A stretch of 64,000 bases of DNA. Origin: Pseudomonas sp. BMS12. GTDB taxonomy: Bacteria; Pseudomonadota; Gammaproteobacteria; Pseudomonadales; Pseudomonadaceae. Positions 9,601 through 22,750 of the stretch are shown here, piece by piece; the first letter of the stretch is position 1, and each line of letters begins with the position of its first letter. The notes under the pieces are model-generated. The model had not been told where the DNA came from. It saw only the letters and a list, made by a program, of their open reading frames with translations, and did no database searches. A program made the translations under genes and the position numbers. The stretch lies in contig NZ_LSOF01000014.1 of the NCBI RefSeq assembly GCF_001592875.1, positions 124,001 through 188,000 on the forward strand, written 5' to 3'.

Positions 9601-10953
9601 ATGAGCGCGCTGTACATGCTGTTCGGTACCCTGATCGCGCTCGGGGTGCTGGTGACCTTTCACGAGTTTGGCCACTTCTGGGTGGCGCGGCGTTGTGGTG
9701 TGCGAGTGCTGCGTTTTTCCGTGGGCTTCGGCAGTCCGTTGCTGCGCTGGCATGATCGCCACGGTACCGAATTCATGGTGGCCGCCATTCCGCTGGGTGG
9801 CTACGTCAAAATGCTCGACGAGCGCGAGGGTGATGTGCCCGTCGAGCAGCTCGATCAATCCTTCAATCGCAAGCCGGTTTTGCAGCGTATCGCCATAGTG
9901 GCGGCCGGGCCGATTGCCAACTTCCTGCTCGCCATTGTTTTCTTCTGGGCTATCGCCATGCTCGGCAGCGAGCAGGTGCGGCCGGTGATCGGCAAGGTCG
10001 AACCGGACAGTCTGGCGGCCACCGCCGGTCTGCAGGCGGGGCAGGAAATAGTCGCGGTCGATGGCGAGGCGACGCCCGGCTGGGCGGCAGTCAATCTGCA
10101 ATTGGTACGCAGGCTGGGTGAGAGTGGCACGCTGCAGTTGCAAGTCCGCGAGCAGGGGATGTCCTTGGTGCAGGAGCGCCAAGTGGTTCTGCGTGACTGG
10201 TTGAAAGGCGTGGATGAGCCGCAACCTCTGGCTTCGCTTGGACTCGTGCCGTGGCGCCCGGCGGTACTGCCGGTAGTCAGCGAACTGGACCCGCAAGGTC
10301 CGGCTAAGGCTGCGGGTGTGCAGCTCGGCGATCGCTTGCTCGCACTCGATGAACAGGCGCTGGATGACTGGCAGCAGGTGGTCGACTGGGTGCGTCAGCG
10401 TCCGGCCGAGTCGGTCCGGTTGCGCCTGGAGCGTGATGGCCGCCGGCTTGAGCTGCCGCTGACACTGGCTGCACGGGGCGAGGGTGATGAGCGAAGCGGC
10501 TATCTGGGTGTGGGGGTAAAAGGCGGCGAGTGGCCTGCGCACATGTTGCACGAGGTCAGCTACGGCCCGGGTGAGGCGGTGCTTGAGGGGCTGCGGCGGA
10601 CCTGGGGCATGACGATGCTAACCCTTGATTCGCTGAAGAAAATGCTGTTCGGCGAGCTCTCGGTAAAAAACTTGAGTGGGCCGATAACCATTGCTAAAGT
10701 GGCGGGCGCTTCGGCTCAGTCGGGTGTCGCGGATTTCCTGAATTTCCTCGCCTATCTGAGCATAAGTCTGGGGGTTCTCAATTTGTTGCCCATCCCAGTG
10801 TTGGATGGGGGGCATTTGCTGTTTTACCTGGTCGAATGGGTGCGTGGTCGCCCGTTGTCCGAGCGGGTACAGGGCTGGGGTATTCAGATTGGCATCAGTC
10901 TGGTGCTGGGGGTGATGTTGCTGGCCCTGGTGAATGATCTGAGTCGTCTGTAA
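9601..10953 (+). CDS. rseP: Site-2 intramembrane zinc protease RseP (MucP)
   Basis: Inner-membrane S2P protease that cleaves the anti-sigma factor (RseA; MucA in Pseudomonas) after DegS-type cleavage, releasing the envelope-stress sigma factor. 450 residues. The zinc motif HEFGH is at residues 21-25 in the first membrane segment. Two periplasmic PDZ domains follow (about 115-310), then the second active-site segment LLPIPVLDGGH near the C-terminus. GGAGGAG gives a strong ribosome binding site. It lies just before bamA, so stress sensing and outer-membrane assembly share a locus. Confidence 0.98.
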   Translation: MSALYMLFGTLIALGVLVTFHEFGHFWVARRCGVRVLRFSVGFGSPLLRWHDRHGTEFMVAAIPLGGYVKMLDEREGDVPVEQLDQSFNRKPVLQRIAIVAAGPIANFLLAIVFFWAIAMLGSEQVRPVIGKVEPDSLAATAGLQAGQEIVAVDGEATPGWAAVNLQLVRRLGESGTLQLQVREQGMSLVQERQVVLRDWLKGVDEPQPLASLGLVPWRPAVLPVVSELDPQGPAKAAGVQLGDRLLALDEQALDDWQQVVDWVRQRPAESVRLRLERDGRRLELPLTLAARGEGDERSGYLGVGVKGGEWPAHMLHEVSYGPGEAVLEGLRRTWGMTMLTLDSLKKMLFGELSVKNLSGPITIAKVAGASAQSGVADFLNFLAYLSISLGVLNLLPIPVLDGGHLLFYLVEWVRGRPLSERVQGWGIQIGISLVLGVMLLALVNDLSRL

Positions 10954-10973
10954 CGAATAGCTGAATTCCGAAT

Positions 10974-10999
10974 CTGCCGCGTTTCGCGGCAGTTTCTTT
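10974..10999 (+). terminator. Terminator-like hairpin between rseP and bamA
   Basis: A perfect 8-bp stem CTGCCGCG (10974-10981) and CGCGGCAG (10985-10992) with a TTT loop is followed by TTTCTTTA. It lies 20 bases after the rseP stop and about 35 before bamA. The genes are otherwise closely linked, so it may be an attenuator. Confidence 0.7.
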
Positions 11000-11027
11000 A
11001 TTATCAGTTGGAATAAGAAAGGACTTC

Positions 11028-13418
11028 ATGAAACGTCTGCTGCTACCTGCGGTGCTCGCCGCACTGATGATCGCCGAAGTTCACGCCGAGTCCTTCACCA
11101 TCACTGACATTCAGGTCAATGGCCTGCAGCGGGTTTCCGCTGGCAGCCTGTTCGGTGCGCTGCCGCTGAACGTGGGTGATCAGGTCGATGACAGTCGTCT
11201 GGTGGAGGCGACTCGCTCCCTGTTCAAGACCGGTTTCTTCCAGGATATCCAACTGGGTCGCGATGGCGATGTGCTGGTAATCAGCGTGGTCGAGCGTCCG
11301 TCGATCTCCACCATCGAGATCGAAGGCAACAAGGCCATCAGCACCGAAGACCTGATGAAAGGGCTGGAGCAGTCCGGTCTGGCCGAAGGCGAGATCTTTC
11401 AGCGTGCCACCCTCGAGGGTGTGCGCAACGAGTTGCTGCGTCAGTACGTCGCCCAGGGTCGTTACTCTGCCGAGATCGAAGCGGAAGTTATCCCGCAGCC
11501 GCGCAATCGTGTAGCGCTGAAGATCGATATCAACGAAGGTTCGGTCGCCGCGATCCAGCACATCAACGTGGTGGGCAACAGCGTCTTCCCCGACGAGGAC
11601 CTGGTCGGCCTGTTCGAGCTGAAGACCACCAACTGGCTGTCCTTCTTCAAGAATGACGACAAGTATGCCCGCGAGAAACTGTCCGGTGACCTGGAGCGTC
11701 TGCGCTCCTACTACCTGGATCGCGGCTACATCAACATGGATATCTCCTCCACCCAGGTATCCATTACGCCCGACAAGAAACATGTGTACATCACCGTCAA
11801 CGTCGACGAGGGCGAGAAATACAGCGTCAGCGAGGTCAAGCTGTCCGGCGACCTGAAGGTGCCGGAGGAAGAGATCAAGAAGCTGCTGCTGGTCAAGCAG
11901 GGGCAGGTGTTCTCGCGCAAGGTGATGACCACCACGTCCGAACTGATCACCCGTCGCCTGGGTAACGAGGGTTATACCTTCGCCAACGTCAACGGTGTGC
12001 CGCAGGCCAATGAAGAAGACAAGACCGTCGCCATCACCTTCGTGGTCGATCCGGGCAAGCGTGCCTACGTCAACCGCATCAACTTCCGTGGCAACACCAA
12101 GACTGAAGACGAAGTACTGCGCCGTGAAATGCGTCAGATGGAAGGTGGTTGGGCTTCCACCTACCTGATCGATCAGTCCAAGACACGTCTGGAGCGCCTC
12201 GGTTACTTCAAGGAAGTCAACGTCGAAACTCCGCAGGTTCCTGGCAGCGATGACCAGATCGACGTCAACTACAGCGTCGAAGAGCAGCCGTCCGGCTCCA
12301 TCACCGCCAGCGTCGGCTTCGCTCAGAACGCCGGCCTGATCCTCGGCGGCTCGATCAGCCAGAACAACTTCCTGGGTACCGGCAACAAGGTCAGCCTCGG
12401 GCTGACTCGTTCGGAATACCAGACTCGCTACAGCTTCGGTTTCGTTGACCCCTACTGGACGGTCGATGGTGTTAGCCTCGGCTACAACGCCTTCTACCGC
12501 ACCACCGACTACGACGAGCTGGATGTCGATGTTTCCAGTTACTCGGTGGACAGCTACGGTGCCGGCGTCAGCATCGGCTACCCGATCAGCGAGACTTCGC
12601 GCCTGACCTATGGTCTGACCATTCAGCAGGACAGCATCGACACCGGTTTTTACACCGTCGATGAGATCGTCGATTTCATGGAGGAAGAGGGTGATGACTA
12701 CCTCAACCTGAAAGCCTCCATCGGCTGGTCCGAGTCGACCCTCAACCGCGGCGTGCTGGCCAATCGTGGTCATTCGCAGAGCGTGGTACTGGAAAGCACC
12801 GTGCCGGGCAGCGATCTGTCGTTCTTCAAGCTGGATTACCGTGGCCAGGTGTTCGCGCCGTTGTCGAAGGATTACACCCTGCGTTTCCACAGTGAGCTGG
12901 GCTATGGCGACAGCTACGGCTCGACGTCGGAACTGCCGTTCTACGAACACTACTATGCGGGTGGTTTCAACTCGGTACGTGGTTTCGAAGACAGCAGCCT
13001 GGGGCCGCGCAGTACGCCGAGCGTAGTGCGCAACCCTGATGGAAGCATTAACACCTCTGGCCTGCGAGATAAGTACGGGCGTATTACCGATCCGGATCAG
13101 GACCCGCTTCCCTTCGGTGGCAACGTGTTGATCCAGGGTGGTGCGGAGCTGCTGTTCCCGCTGCCGTTCGTCAAGGATCAGCGCTCGCTGCGTACCTCGC
13201 TGTTCTGGGATGTGGGTAATGTCTTCGACACCTCCTGCTCTTCCTCGTCGCCCAGCTGCAACAATATCGACTTTGGCGATCTGGCCAGCTCGGTGGGTGT
13301 CGGCGTGACCTGGATTACTGCGCTCGGCCCGCTGAGCTTCAGCCTGGCGATGCCGATCAAGAAACCGGATGACGCGGATACCCAGGTATTCCAGTTCTCC
13401 CTGGGCCAAACTTTCTAA
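11028..13418 (+). CDS. bamA: Outer membrane assembly factor BamA (Opr86/Omp85)
   Basis: Essential outer-membrane insertase for beta-barrel proteins. 796 residues: a signal peptide ending near VHA-ES (about residue 21), five POTRA domains to about residue 425, then a 16-strand barrel. The VRGF motif of loop 6 is visible near residue 650, and the protein ends with a C-terminal Phe (SLGQTF), the usual barrel signal. The ribosome binding site is AAAGGA. It is followed after 36 bases by its periplasmic partner skp. Confidence 0.99.
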   Translation: MKRLLLPAVLAALMIAEVHAESFTITDIQVNGLQRVSAGSLFGALPLNVGDQVDDSRLVEATRSLFKTGFFQDIQLGRDGDVLVISVVERPSISTIEIEGNKAISTEDLMKGLEQSGLAEGEIFQRATLEGVRNELLRQYVAQGRYSAEIEAEVIPQPRNRVALKIDINEGSVAAIQHINVVGNSVFPDEDLVGLFELKTTNWLSFFKNDDKYAREKLSGDLERLRSYYLDRGYINMDISSTQVSITPDKKHVYITVNVDEGEKYSVSEVKLSGDLKVPEEEIKKLLLVKQGQVFSRKVMTTTSELITRRLGNEGYTFANVNGVPQANEEDKTVAITFVVDPGKRAYVNRINFRGNTKTEDEVLRREMRQMEGGWASTYLIDQSKTRLERLGYFKEVNVETPQVPGSDDQIDVNYSVEEQPSGSITASVGFAQNAGLILGGSISQNNFLGTGNKVSLGLTRSEYQTRYSFGFVDPYWTVDGVSLGYNAFYRTTDYDELDVDVSSYSVDSYGAGVSIGYPISETSRLTYGLTIQQDSIDTGFYTVDEIVDFMEEEGDDYLNLKASIGWSESTLNRGVLANRGHSQSVVLESTVPGSDLSFFKLDYRGQVFAPLSKDYTLRFHSELGYGDSYGSTSELPFYEHYYAGGFNSVRGFEDSSLGPRSTPSVVRNPDGSINTSGLRDKYGRITDPDQDPLPFGGNVLIQGGAELLFPLPFVKDQRSLRTSLFWDVGNVFDTSCSSSSPSCNNIDFGDLASSVGVGVTWITALGPLSFSLAMPIKKPDDADTQVFQFSLGQTF

Positions 13419-13454
13419 TTTGCTAGACAACAGTGTTTGTTGCAGGAGTGCATC

Positions 13455-13958
13455 GTGCGTAAGTTGACTCAACTGGTTCTGGTTGCCGCCGCCCTCATGG
13501 CAACCCCGGCCTTCGCCGAGATGAAGATCGCGGTGATGAACTATCAGATGGCCTTGCTTGAGTCGGATGCCGCCAAGAAGTACGCCGTGGATGCCGAGAA
13601 GAAGTTCGGCCCGCAGCTGAGCAAGCTCAAGCAGCTGGAAAGCGACGCCAAGCGCATTCAGGACCGCCTGGTCAAAGATGGCGAGAAGATGCAGCAGGCC
13701 GAGCGTGAGCGCCTTGAGCTGGAATTCAAGCAGAAAGCCCGTGATTTTCAGTTCCAGTCCAAGGAGTTGAACGAGGCCAAGGCCATCTCCGATCGTGACA
13801 TGCTCAAGCAGCTGAAGCCGAAGCTGGACAAGGCCGTCGAGGAAGTGATCAAGCAGGGCAATTACGACCTGGTACTGGAGCGTGGCGCCGTTGTCGACGT
13901 CAAGCCGCAGTACGAGATTACTCGTCAGGTCATCGAGCGCATGAATTCGCTGCGCTGA
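13455..13958 (+). CDS. skp: Periplasmic chaperone Skp (OmpH)
   Basis: Trimeric periplasmic chaperone that carries unfolded outer-membrane proteins to BamA. 167 residues. The signal peptide runs [21 protein letters not shown] and the mature part is rich in Lys, Glu and Gln heptads typical of the long Skp tentacles. I chose GTG at 13455 because AGGAG lies six bases upstream and the signal peptide begins there; an in-frame TTG at 13437 would put six residues before it. lpxD starts 5 bases after its stop. Confidence 0.95.
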   Translation: MRKLTQLVLVAAALMATPAFAEMKIAVMNYQMALLESDAAKKYAVDAEKKFGPQLSKLKQLESDAKRIQDRLVKDGEKMQQAERERLELEFKQKARDFQFQSKELNEAKAISDRDMLKQLKPKLDKAVEEVIKQGNYDLVLERGAVVDVKPQYEITRQVIERMNSLR

Positions 13959-13962
13959 TCAC

Positions 13963-15021
13963 ATGAGCGCTCCCGTCTTCACTCTCGGTCAACTGGCCGA
14001 GCGTCTCGGCGCCACGCTGCGTGGCGCTGCGGACAAGCCGATCCGCGGTCTGGCGACCTTGCAGGACGCTGGCCCGGAACAGCTGAGCTTTCTGGCCAAT
14101 GCCCAATATCGCAAGTTTCTTGCCGAGACCCGTGCCGGTGTTGTGCTGCTGACCGAGGCCGATGCAGAGGGGTATGCCGGCGATGCGTTGCTGGTGGCTA
14201 ACCCCTACCTGGCCTTTGCCCGCGTCTCTCATCTGTTCGATCCCAAGCCCGTGTCGCCTGCAGGCGTGCATCCGAGCGCGGTGATCGCGGCCGATGCTCT
14301 GGTCGACCCGAGTGCCTCTGTCGGTGCCTATGTGGTCATCGAGAGCGGTGCGCGGGTTGGTGCAGGCGTCAGCATCGGCGCGCATTGCGTGATCGGTGCG
14401 CGTAGCGAAATAGGCGAAGGTAGCTGGCTGGCGCCACGCGTGACCTTGTACCACGCCGTCAAGCTCGGCAAGCGCGTGGTCATCCAGTCCGGTGCCGTGC
14501 TCGGTGGTGAAGGTTTCGGTTTCGCCAACGAGAAGGGTGTCTGGCAGAAGATCGCACAGATCGGCGGTGTGGTGCTGGGTGACGATGTGGAAGTCGGCGC
14601 CAACACCACCATCGACCGCGGCGCCCTGGCCGATACCGTGATCGGCAACGGCGTGAAACTGGATAACCAGATCATGATCGCGCACAACGTGCAGATCGGC
14701 GATCACACGGCAATGGCCGGCTGCGTCGGTATTTCCGGCAGCACCAAGATCGGCAGTCACTGCATGATCGCCGGCGGTGTCGGCATGGTTGGTCATATCG
14801 AAGTGTGCGACAACGTATTCGTCACCGGCATGACCATGGTTACCCGTTCGATTACCGAACCGGGCGCCTATTCTTCCGGCACGGCCATGCAACCGGCGGC
14901 CGAGTGGAAAAAGAGCGCTGCCCGAATTCGTCAGCTGGACGACATGGCGAAGCGCTTGCGCGAGCTGGAAAAGCGCCTCGCCGCCGTGACCCCGGACGAT
15001 CAGGCTTCATCAGAAGCCTGA
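13963..15021 (+). CDS. lpxD: UDP-3-O-(3-hydroxyacyl)glucosamine N-acyltransferase
   Basis: Third step of lipid A synthesis, adding the N-linked hydroxyacyl chain from acyl-ACP. 352 residues: an N-terminal uridine-binding domain (to about 100), a left-handed beta-helix of hexapeptide repeats, and a C-terminal helix. The catalytic His is in [12 protein letters not shown]. It sits with fabZ, lpxA and lpxB, which supply and use the same hydroxyacyl-ACP pool. Confidence 0.99.
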   Translation: MSAPVFTLGQLAERLGATLRGAADKPIRGLATLQDAGPEQLSFLANAQYRKFLAETRAGVVLLTEADAEGYAGDALLVANPYLAFARVSHLFDPKPVSPAGVHPSAVIAADALVDPSASVGAYVVIESGARVGAGVSIGAHCVIGARSEIGEGSWLAPRVTLYHAVKLGKRVVIQSGAVLGGEGFGFANEKGVWQKIAQIGGVVLGDDVEVGANTTIDRGALADTVIGNGVKLDNQIMIAHNVQIGDHTAMAGCVGISGSTKIGSHCMIAGGVGMVGHIEVCDNVFVTGMTMVTRSITEPGAYSSGTAMQPAAEWKKSAARIRQLDDMAKRLRELEKRLAAVTPDDQASSEA

Positions 15022-15067
15022 TCGTGCCTGAGGCACGCCCCCACTTTTCAGTACAGGCTTTCCGCAC

Positions 15068-15508
15068 ATGATGGACATCAACGAGATTCGCGAATATCTG
15101 CCGCACCGCTACCCTTTCCTGTTGGTAGACCGGGTTGCCGCGCTGGATATCGAAGGCAAGAGCATTCGCGCCTACAAGAATGTCAGCATCAACGAGCCTT
15201 TCTTCAATGGCCACTTCCCTGAGCATCCGATCATGCCGGGAGTGCTGATCATCGAAGCCATGGCTCAGGCCGCAGGGATTCTCGGTTTCAAGATGATGGA
15301 TGTGAAGCCTGCCGATGGCGTGCTCTATTACTTCGTCGGTTCGGACAAGCTGCGTTTTCGCCAGCCGGTGGTGCCGGGCGACCAGTTGGTCCTTGAAGCC
15401 AAATACCTGAGCAGCAAGCGCAGCATCTGGAAGTTCGAGTGCAAGGCCAGCGTCGATGGCAAGGAAGTCTGCTCGGCTGAAATCATCTGTGCGGAACGCA
15501 AACTATGA
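15068..15508 (+). CDS. fabZ: 3-hydroxyacyl-[acyl-carrier-protein] dehydratase FabZ
   Basis: Dehydrates beta-hydroxyacyl-ACP in fatty acid elongation and so competes with LpxA/LpxD for the same substrate. 146 residues with the hot-dog fold. Active-site His lies in [14 protein letters not shown] and Glu in [22 protein letters not shown] is the N-terminal signature. Two consecutive ATG codons occur at the start; the first is used here. The end overlaps lpxA by 4 bases (ATGA). Confidence 0.99.
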   Translation: MMDINEIREYLPHRYPFLLVDRVAALDIEGKSIRAYKNVSINEPFFNGHFPEHPIMPGVLIIEAMAQAAGILGFKMMDVKPADGVLYYFVGSDKLRFRQPVVPGDQLVLEAKYLSSKRSIWKFECKASVDGKEVCSAEIICAERKL

Positions 15509-16281
15509 GTTTGATTGACCCTCGCGCCATCATCGATCCTTCGGCCAAGCTGGCTGCGGATGTCCAGGTCGGCCCTTGGTCGATCATCGGGCCCGATGTG
15601 GAAATCGGCGAGGGTACCGTGGTCGGCCCGCATGTGGTGCTCAAGGGCCCCACACGCATCGGCAAGCACAACCACATCTACCAGTTCTCCTCGGTCGGCG
15701 AGGACACCCCCGACCTCAAGTACAAGGGTGAGCCCACGCGCCTGGTCATTGGCGACCACAACGTGATTCGCGAAGGCGTGACCATTCACCGTGGCACGGT
15801 GCAGGATCGTTCCGAGACAACCATTGGCGACCACAACCTGCTGATGGCCTATGTGCATATCGGTCACGACAGCGTGATCGGTAATCACTGCATTCTGGTC
15901 AACAACACTGCCCTGGCCGGCCATGTGCATATGGACGACTGGTCCATCCTTTCCGGCTTCACCCTGGTGCATCAGTTCTGCCGCATCGGCGCGCACAGCT
16001 TCTCCGGCATGGGCACCGCCATAGGCAAGGATGTACCGGCCTATGTCACCGTGTTCGGCAACCCGGCCGAAGCACGCAGCATGAACTTCGAAGGCATGCG
16101 CCGGCGTGGCTTCAGCGCCGAGGCTATCGCCGCCCTGCGTCGTGCCTACAAGGTGGTCTACCGTCAGGGACTGACCGTGGAGCAGGCGCTGGCCGAGCTG
16201 GCCGAGTCCTCTGCGCAGTTTCCCGAAGTCGCGGTATTCCGCGATTCGATCCAGGCTTCGACCCGCGGCATCACCCGCTGA
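15505..16281 (+). CDS. lpxA: UDP-N-acetylglucosamine O-acyltransferase LpxA
   Basis: First committed acylation of lipid A synthesis. 258 residues: a hexapeptide-repeat beta-helix to about residue 190, then an alpha-helical C-terminal domain. The catalytic His is in [11 protein letters not shown], with the conserved HRGT and LVHQFCRIG blocks around it. Translationally coupled to fabZ; lpxB starts 2 bases after its stop. Confidence 0.99.
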   Translation: MSLIDPRAIIDPSAKLAADVQVGPWSIIGPDVEIGEGTVVGPHVVLKGPTRIGKHNHIYQFSSVGEDTPDLKYKGEPTRLVIGDHNVIREGVTIHRGTVQDRSETTIGDHNLLMAYVHIGHDSVIGNHCILVNNTALAGHVHMDDWSILSGFTLVHQFCRIGAHSFSGMGTAIGKDVPAYVTVFGNPAEARSMNFEGMRRRGFSAEAIAALRRAYKVVYRQGLTVEQALAELAESSAQFPEVAVFRDSIQASTRGITR

Positions 16282-16283
16282 CC

Positions 16284-17417
16284 ATGGCTGGCAAGCTACG
16301 TGTCGCGCTGGTGGCCGGCGAGGCCTCTGGCGATATCCTCGGCGCCGGTCTGATGCAGGCGCTCAAGGCTCGCCATCCCGAGGTCGAGTTCATCGGGGTC
16401 GGTGGTCCGCGCATGGAGGCCGAGGGCCTGGTGTCCTACTTTCCCATGGAGCGCCTGGCGGTCATGGGACTGGTCGAGGTGCTCGGGCGTTTGCGCGAGT
16501 TGCTGGCTCGGCGCAAGCGTCTGATCAAGGATCTGCTCGCCGCACGGCCGGATGTGTTCATCGGCATCGATGCCCCGGACTTCAATCTGACTCTGGAATT
16601 GAAGCTTCGCCAGGCTGGAATCAAGACCGTGCACTACGTCAGCCCGTCGGTCTGGGCCTGGCGACAGAAGCGCGTGCTGAAAATCCGCGACGCCTGCGAC
16701 CTGATGCTGACCCTGTTCCCCTTCGAGGCGCGCTTCTACCTGGAACACCAGGTGCCAGTGCGGTTCGTCGGCCATCCGCTGGCCAATACCATCCCGTTGC
16801 AGGCAGACCGCGCCGCCGCGCGCGATGCGCTCGGCCTGGAGCAGGATGTGCCGGTGGTGGCGCTGATGCCGGGCAGCCGTGGTGGCGAGGTGGCGCGTCT
16901 GGGCGAGCTGTTCCTCGATGCGGCCGAACGTCTGCGCGCGCTGCGCCCCGGAGTGCAGTTCGTTCTGCCCTGCGCCAGCGTCGAGCGCCGGGCTCAGCTG
17001 GAAGCCATGCTGGGTTCGCGCAATCTGCCGTTGCGCCTGCTTGATGGGCGCTCGCACGAGGCCCTGGCCGCTTGCGATGCGGTGCTGATCGCGTCTGGAA
17101 CCGCGACCCTGGAGGCACTGCTATTCAAGCGGCCGATGGTGGTGGCCTACAAGGTGGCGCCGCTGACCTACCGGATTCTCAAACGCCTGGTGAGCAGCCC
17201 CTACATTTCCCTGCCCAATCTGCTGGCCGAACGTCTGTTGGTGCCTGAGCTGATTCAGGATGCCGCGACCCCGGACGCGCTGGCCCAGTCCCTGGCGCCG
17301 CTGCTGGAAGACGGCGCGGTGCAGACCGAGGGCTTCGACGTGATCCATCGCGCGCTGCGCCAGGACGCCTCCGAGCAGGCCGCTGATGCGGTGCTCAAGC
17401 TGATTGAGGGCATCTGA
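16284..17417 (+). CDS. lpxB: Lipid A disaccharide synthase LpxB
   Basis: GT19 glycosyltransferase that joins lipid X and UDP-2,3-diacylglucosamine into the lipid A disaccharide at the inner membrane. 377 residues. Conserved blocks seen: VAGEASGD at the N-terminus, [36 protein letters not shown] and ASGTATLEA. The stop overlaps the first base of rnhB, suggesting coupling. Confidence 0.98.
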   Translation: MAGKLRVALVAGEASGDILGAGLMQALKARHPEVEFIGVGGPRMEAEGLVSYFPMERLAVMGLVEVLGRLRELLARRKRLIKDLLAARPDVFIGIDAPDFNLTLELKLRQAGIKTVHYVSPSVWAWRQKRVLKIRDACDLMLTLFPFEARFYLEHQVPVRFVGHPLANTIPLQADRAAARDALGLEQDVPVVALMPGSRGGEVARLGELFLDAAERLRALRPGVQFVLPCASVERRAQLEAMLGSRNLPLRLLDGRSHEALAACDAVLIASGTATLEALLFKRPMVVAYKVAPLTYRILKRLVSSPYISLPNLLAERLLVPELIQDAATPDALAQSLAPLLEDGAVQTEGFDVIHRALRQDASEQAADAVLKLIEGI

Positions 17418-18019
17418 TGCAGTTCGGTCTGGATTTCACGCTGGTCGAGGAGCTGGTAGCCGGGGTCGATGAAGTCGGTCGCGGCCCGCTCTGCGGCCCG
17501 GTTGTCACCGCAGCGGTCATCCTCGATCCGGCCCGGCCGATTGCCGGGCTCAACGACTCGAAGAAGCTCACCGAGGCGCGCCGCGAGAAGCTGTTTGACG
17601 AGATTCGCGAGAAAGCCCTGGCCTGGTGCATTGCTCGTGCCGAGGTGGAGGAGATCGACCGCCTGAATATCCTGCATGCCACCATGCTGGCCATGCAGCG
17701 TGCGGTCGAAGGGCTCAGCGTCACGCCGCGTCTGGCGCTGATCGATGGCAATCGTTGTCCCAAGCTGGCGGTGCCCAGCGCACCGGTAGTCAAGGGCGAT
17801 AGTCAGGTGCCGGCCATCGCTGCCGCCTCGATCCTGGCCAAGGTCAGCCGCGACCGCGAGATGCAGGCGCTGGAGGCGCTGTACCCCGGCTATGGCATCG
17901 GCGGGCACAAGGGCTATCCCACCCCTGTGCACCTGGAAGCGCTCAAGCGTCTGGGCGCCACGCCGATCCATCGGCGCTCGTTCGCGCCGGTGCGTGCGGT
18001 ATTGGAAGCGGGTCGGTAG
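17417..18019 (+). CDS. rnhB: Ribonuclease HII
   Basis: Removes ribonucleotides and RNA primers from DNA-RNA hybrids. 200 residues. The acidic catalytic residues are in [18 protein letters not shown] and [11 protein letters not shown]. It starts at the last base of lpxB and precedes dnaE, a link of repair and replication functions that is conserved in gammaproteobacteria. Confidence 0.98.
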   Translation: MQFGLDFTLVEELVAGVDEVGRGPLCGPVVTAAVILDPARPIAGLNDSKKLTEARREKLFDEIREKALAWCIARAEVEEIDRLNILHATMLAMQRAVEGLSVTPRLALIDGNRCPKLAVPSAPVVKGDSQVPAIAAASILAKVSRDREMQALEALYPGYGIGGHKGYPTPVHLEALKRLGATPIHRRSFAPVRAVLEAGR

Positions 18020-18097
18020 CCAGTCGCAAGCTGTCCTTTGCAGTCAGGCCCGGTACAATCCGGGCCTTATCGTTTTTGTGTCGCCAACGAGATCACC

Positions 18098-21628
<3,531 letters not shown>

Positions 21629-21741
21629 GAGGCAGACACCTGTCCTCGGCCTCGACCGCTGGCGCGCTATCCCTTAAGGTAGTGCGCTACATGGAATCAG
21701 CCGCCCCCGGCCGCCAGGCCGCTGACGCAAGACGGATGCCT

Positions 21742-22692
21742 ATGAACCCGAACTTTCTCGACTTCGAACAGCCGATCGCCGACCTGCAAGCCAAGATCGA
21801 AGAGTTGCGGCTGGTCGGTAACGACAACGCGCTGAACATCACCGACGAGATTGCCCGGCTGCAGGACAAGAGCAGCGATCTGACCAAGAGCATCTTCAGC
21901 AATCTCAGCAGCTGGCAGATCTCCCAGCTGTCGCGTCACCCGCGACGCCCTTACACCCTCGACTACATCGAGCACATCTTCACCGAGTTCGACGAGCTGC
22001 ACGGCGATCGTCATTTCTCCGACGACGCCGCCATCGTTGGTGGTGTGGCCCGCATGGGCGACAAGCCGGTGATGATTATCGGCCACCAGAAGGGCCGTGA
22101 GGTGCGCGAGAAGGTACGCCGCAATTTCGGCATGCCGCGTCCCGAGGGCTACCGCAAGGCCTGCCGCCTGATGGAGATGGCCGAGCGTTTCAAACTGCCG
22201 ATCCTCACCTTCATCGACACGCCGGGTGCTTACCCGGGCATCGACGCCGAGGAGCGCAACCAGAGCGAAGCCATCGCCTGGAACCTACGCGTCATGTCGC
22301 GTCTGAAGACGCCGATCATCGCCACCGTGGTCGGTGAGGGTGGTTCCGGCGGCGCACTGGCCATCGGCGTCTGCGATCAGCTGAACATGCTGCAGTACTC
22401 CACCTATTCGGTGATCTCGCCGGAAGGCTGTGCCTCGATCCTGTGGAAAACCTCCGAGAAGGCGCCGGACGCGGCCGAGGCCATGGGCATCACTGCCGAG
22501 CGGCTGAAGGGGCTGGGCATCGTCGACAAGGTGATCGGCGAGCCGCTGGGCGGGGCTCATCGCGACCCGGCAACCGCCGCCGCCAGTATCCGGGAGACGC
22601 TGGAAGAGCAGCTGGCCGACTTGCTCAAGCTGGACACCGAGCAGCTGCTGGTGCGTCGCTATGAAAAACTGATGAGCTTCGGCGTCGCCTGA
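21742..22692 (+). CDS. accA: Acetyl-CoA carboxylase carboxyltransferase subunit alpha
   Basis: Half of the carboxyltransferase that makes malonyl-CoA, the first step of fatty acid synthesis. 316 residues from ATG at 21742 ([12 protein letters not shown]), matching the family. Conserved blocks: [44 protein letters not shown] and [11 protein letters not shown]. The frame is open for about twenty codons upstream, but those residues are not conserved. A strong terminator follows. Confidence 0.98.
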   Translation: MNPNFLDFEQPIADLQAKIEELRLVGNDNALNITDEIARLQDKSSDLTKSIFSNLSSWQISQLSRHPRRPYTLDYIEHIFTEFDELHGDRHFSDDAAIVGGVARMGDKPVMIIGHQKGREVREKVRRNFGMPRPEGYRKACRLMEMAERFKLPILTFIDTPGAYPGIDAEERNQSEAIAWNLRVMSRLKTPIIATVVGEGGSGGALAIGVCDQLNMLQYSTYSVISPEGCASILWKTSEKAPDAAEAMGITAERLKGLGIVDKVIGEPLGGAHRDPATAAASIRETLEEQLADLLKLDTEQLLVRRYEKLMSFGVA

Positions 22693-22709
22693 TCGCCAAC
22701 TGCGCACAG

Positions 22710-22740
22710 ACAACGGGCCTTCGGGCCCGTTGTTGTTTTA
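22710..22740 (+). terminator. Intrinsic terminator after accA with a UUCG tetraloop
   Basis: A perfect 10-bp stem ACAACGGGCC (22710-22719) and GGCCCGTTGT (22724-22733) is closed by a TTCG loop, a very stable tetraloop, and followed by TGTTTTA. It ends the long pyrH-to-accA run and separates it from tilS. Confidence 0.9.
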
Positions 22741-22750
22741 AGCTTGGCCG

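Noticed and set aside
11043..13472. A very long open frame antisense to bamA (about 809 codons)
   Set aside because: It is an antisense shadow of a high-GC gene with strong third-position bias. bamA on the plus strand is unmistakable, and the antisense translation shows no known domain.
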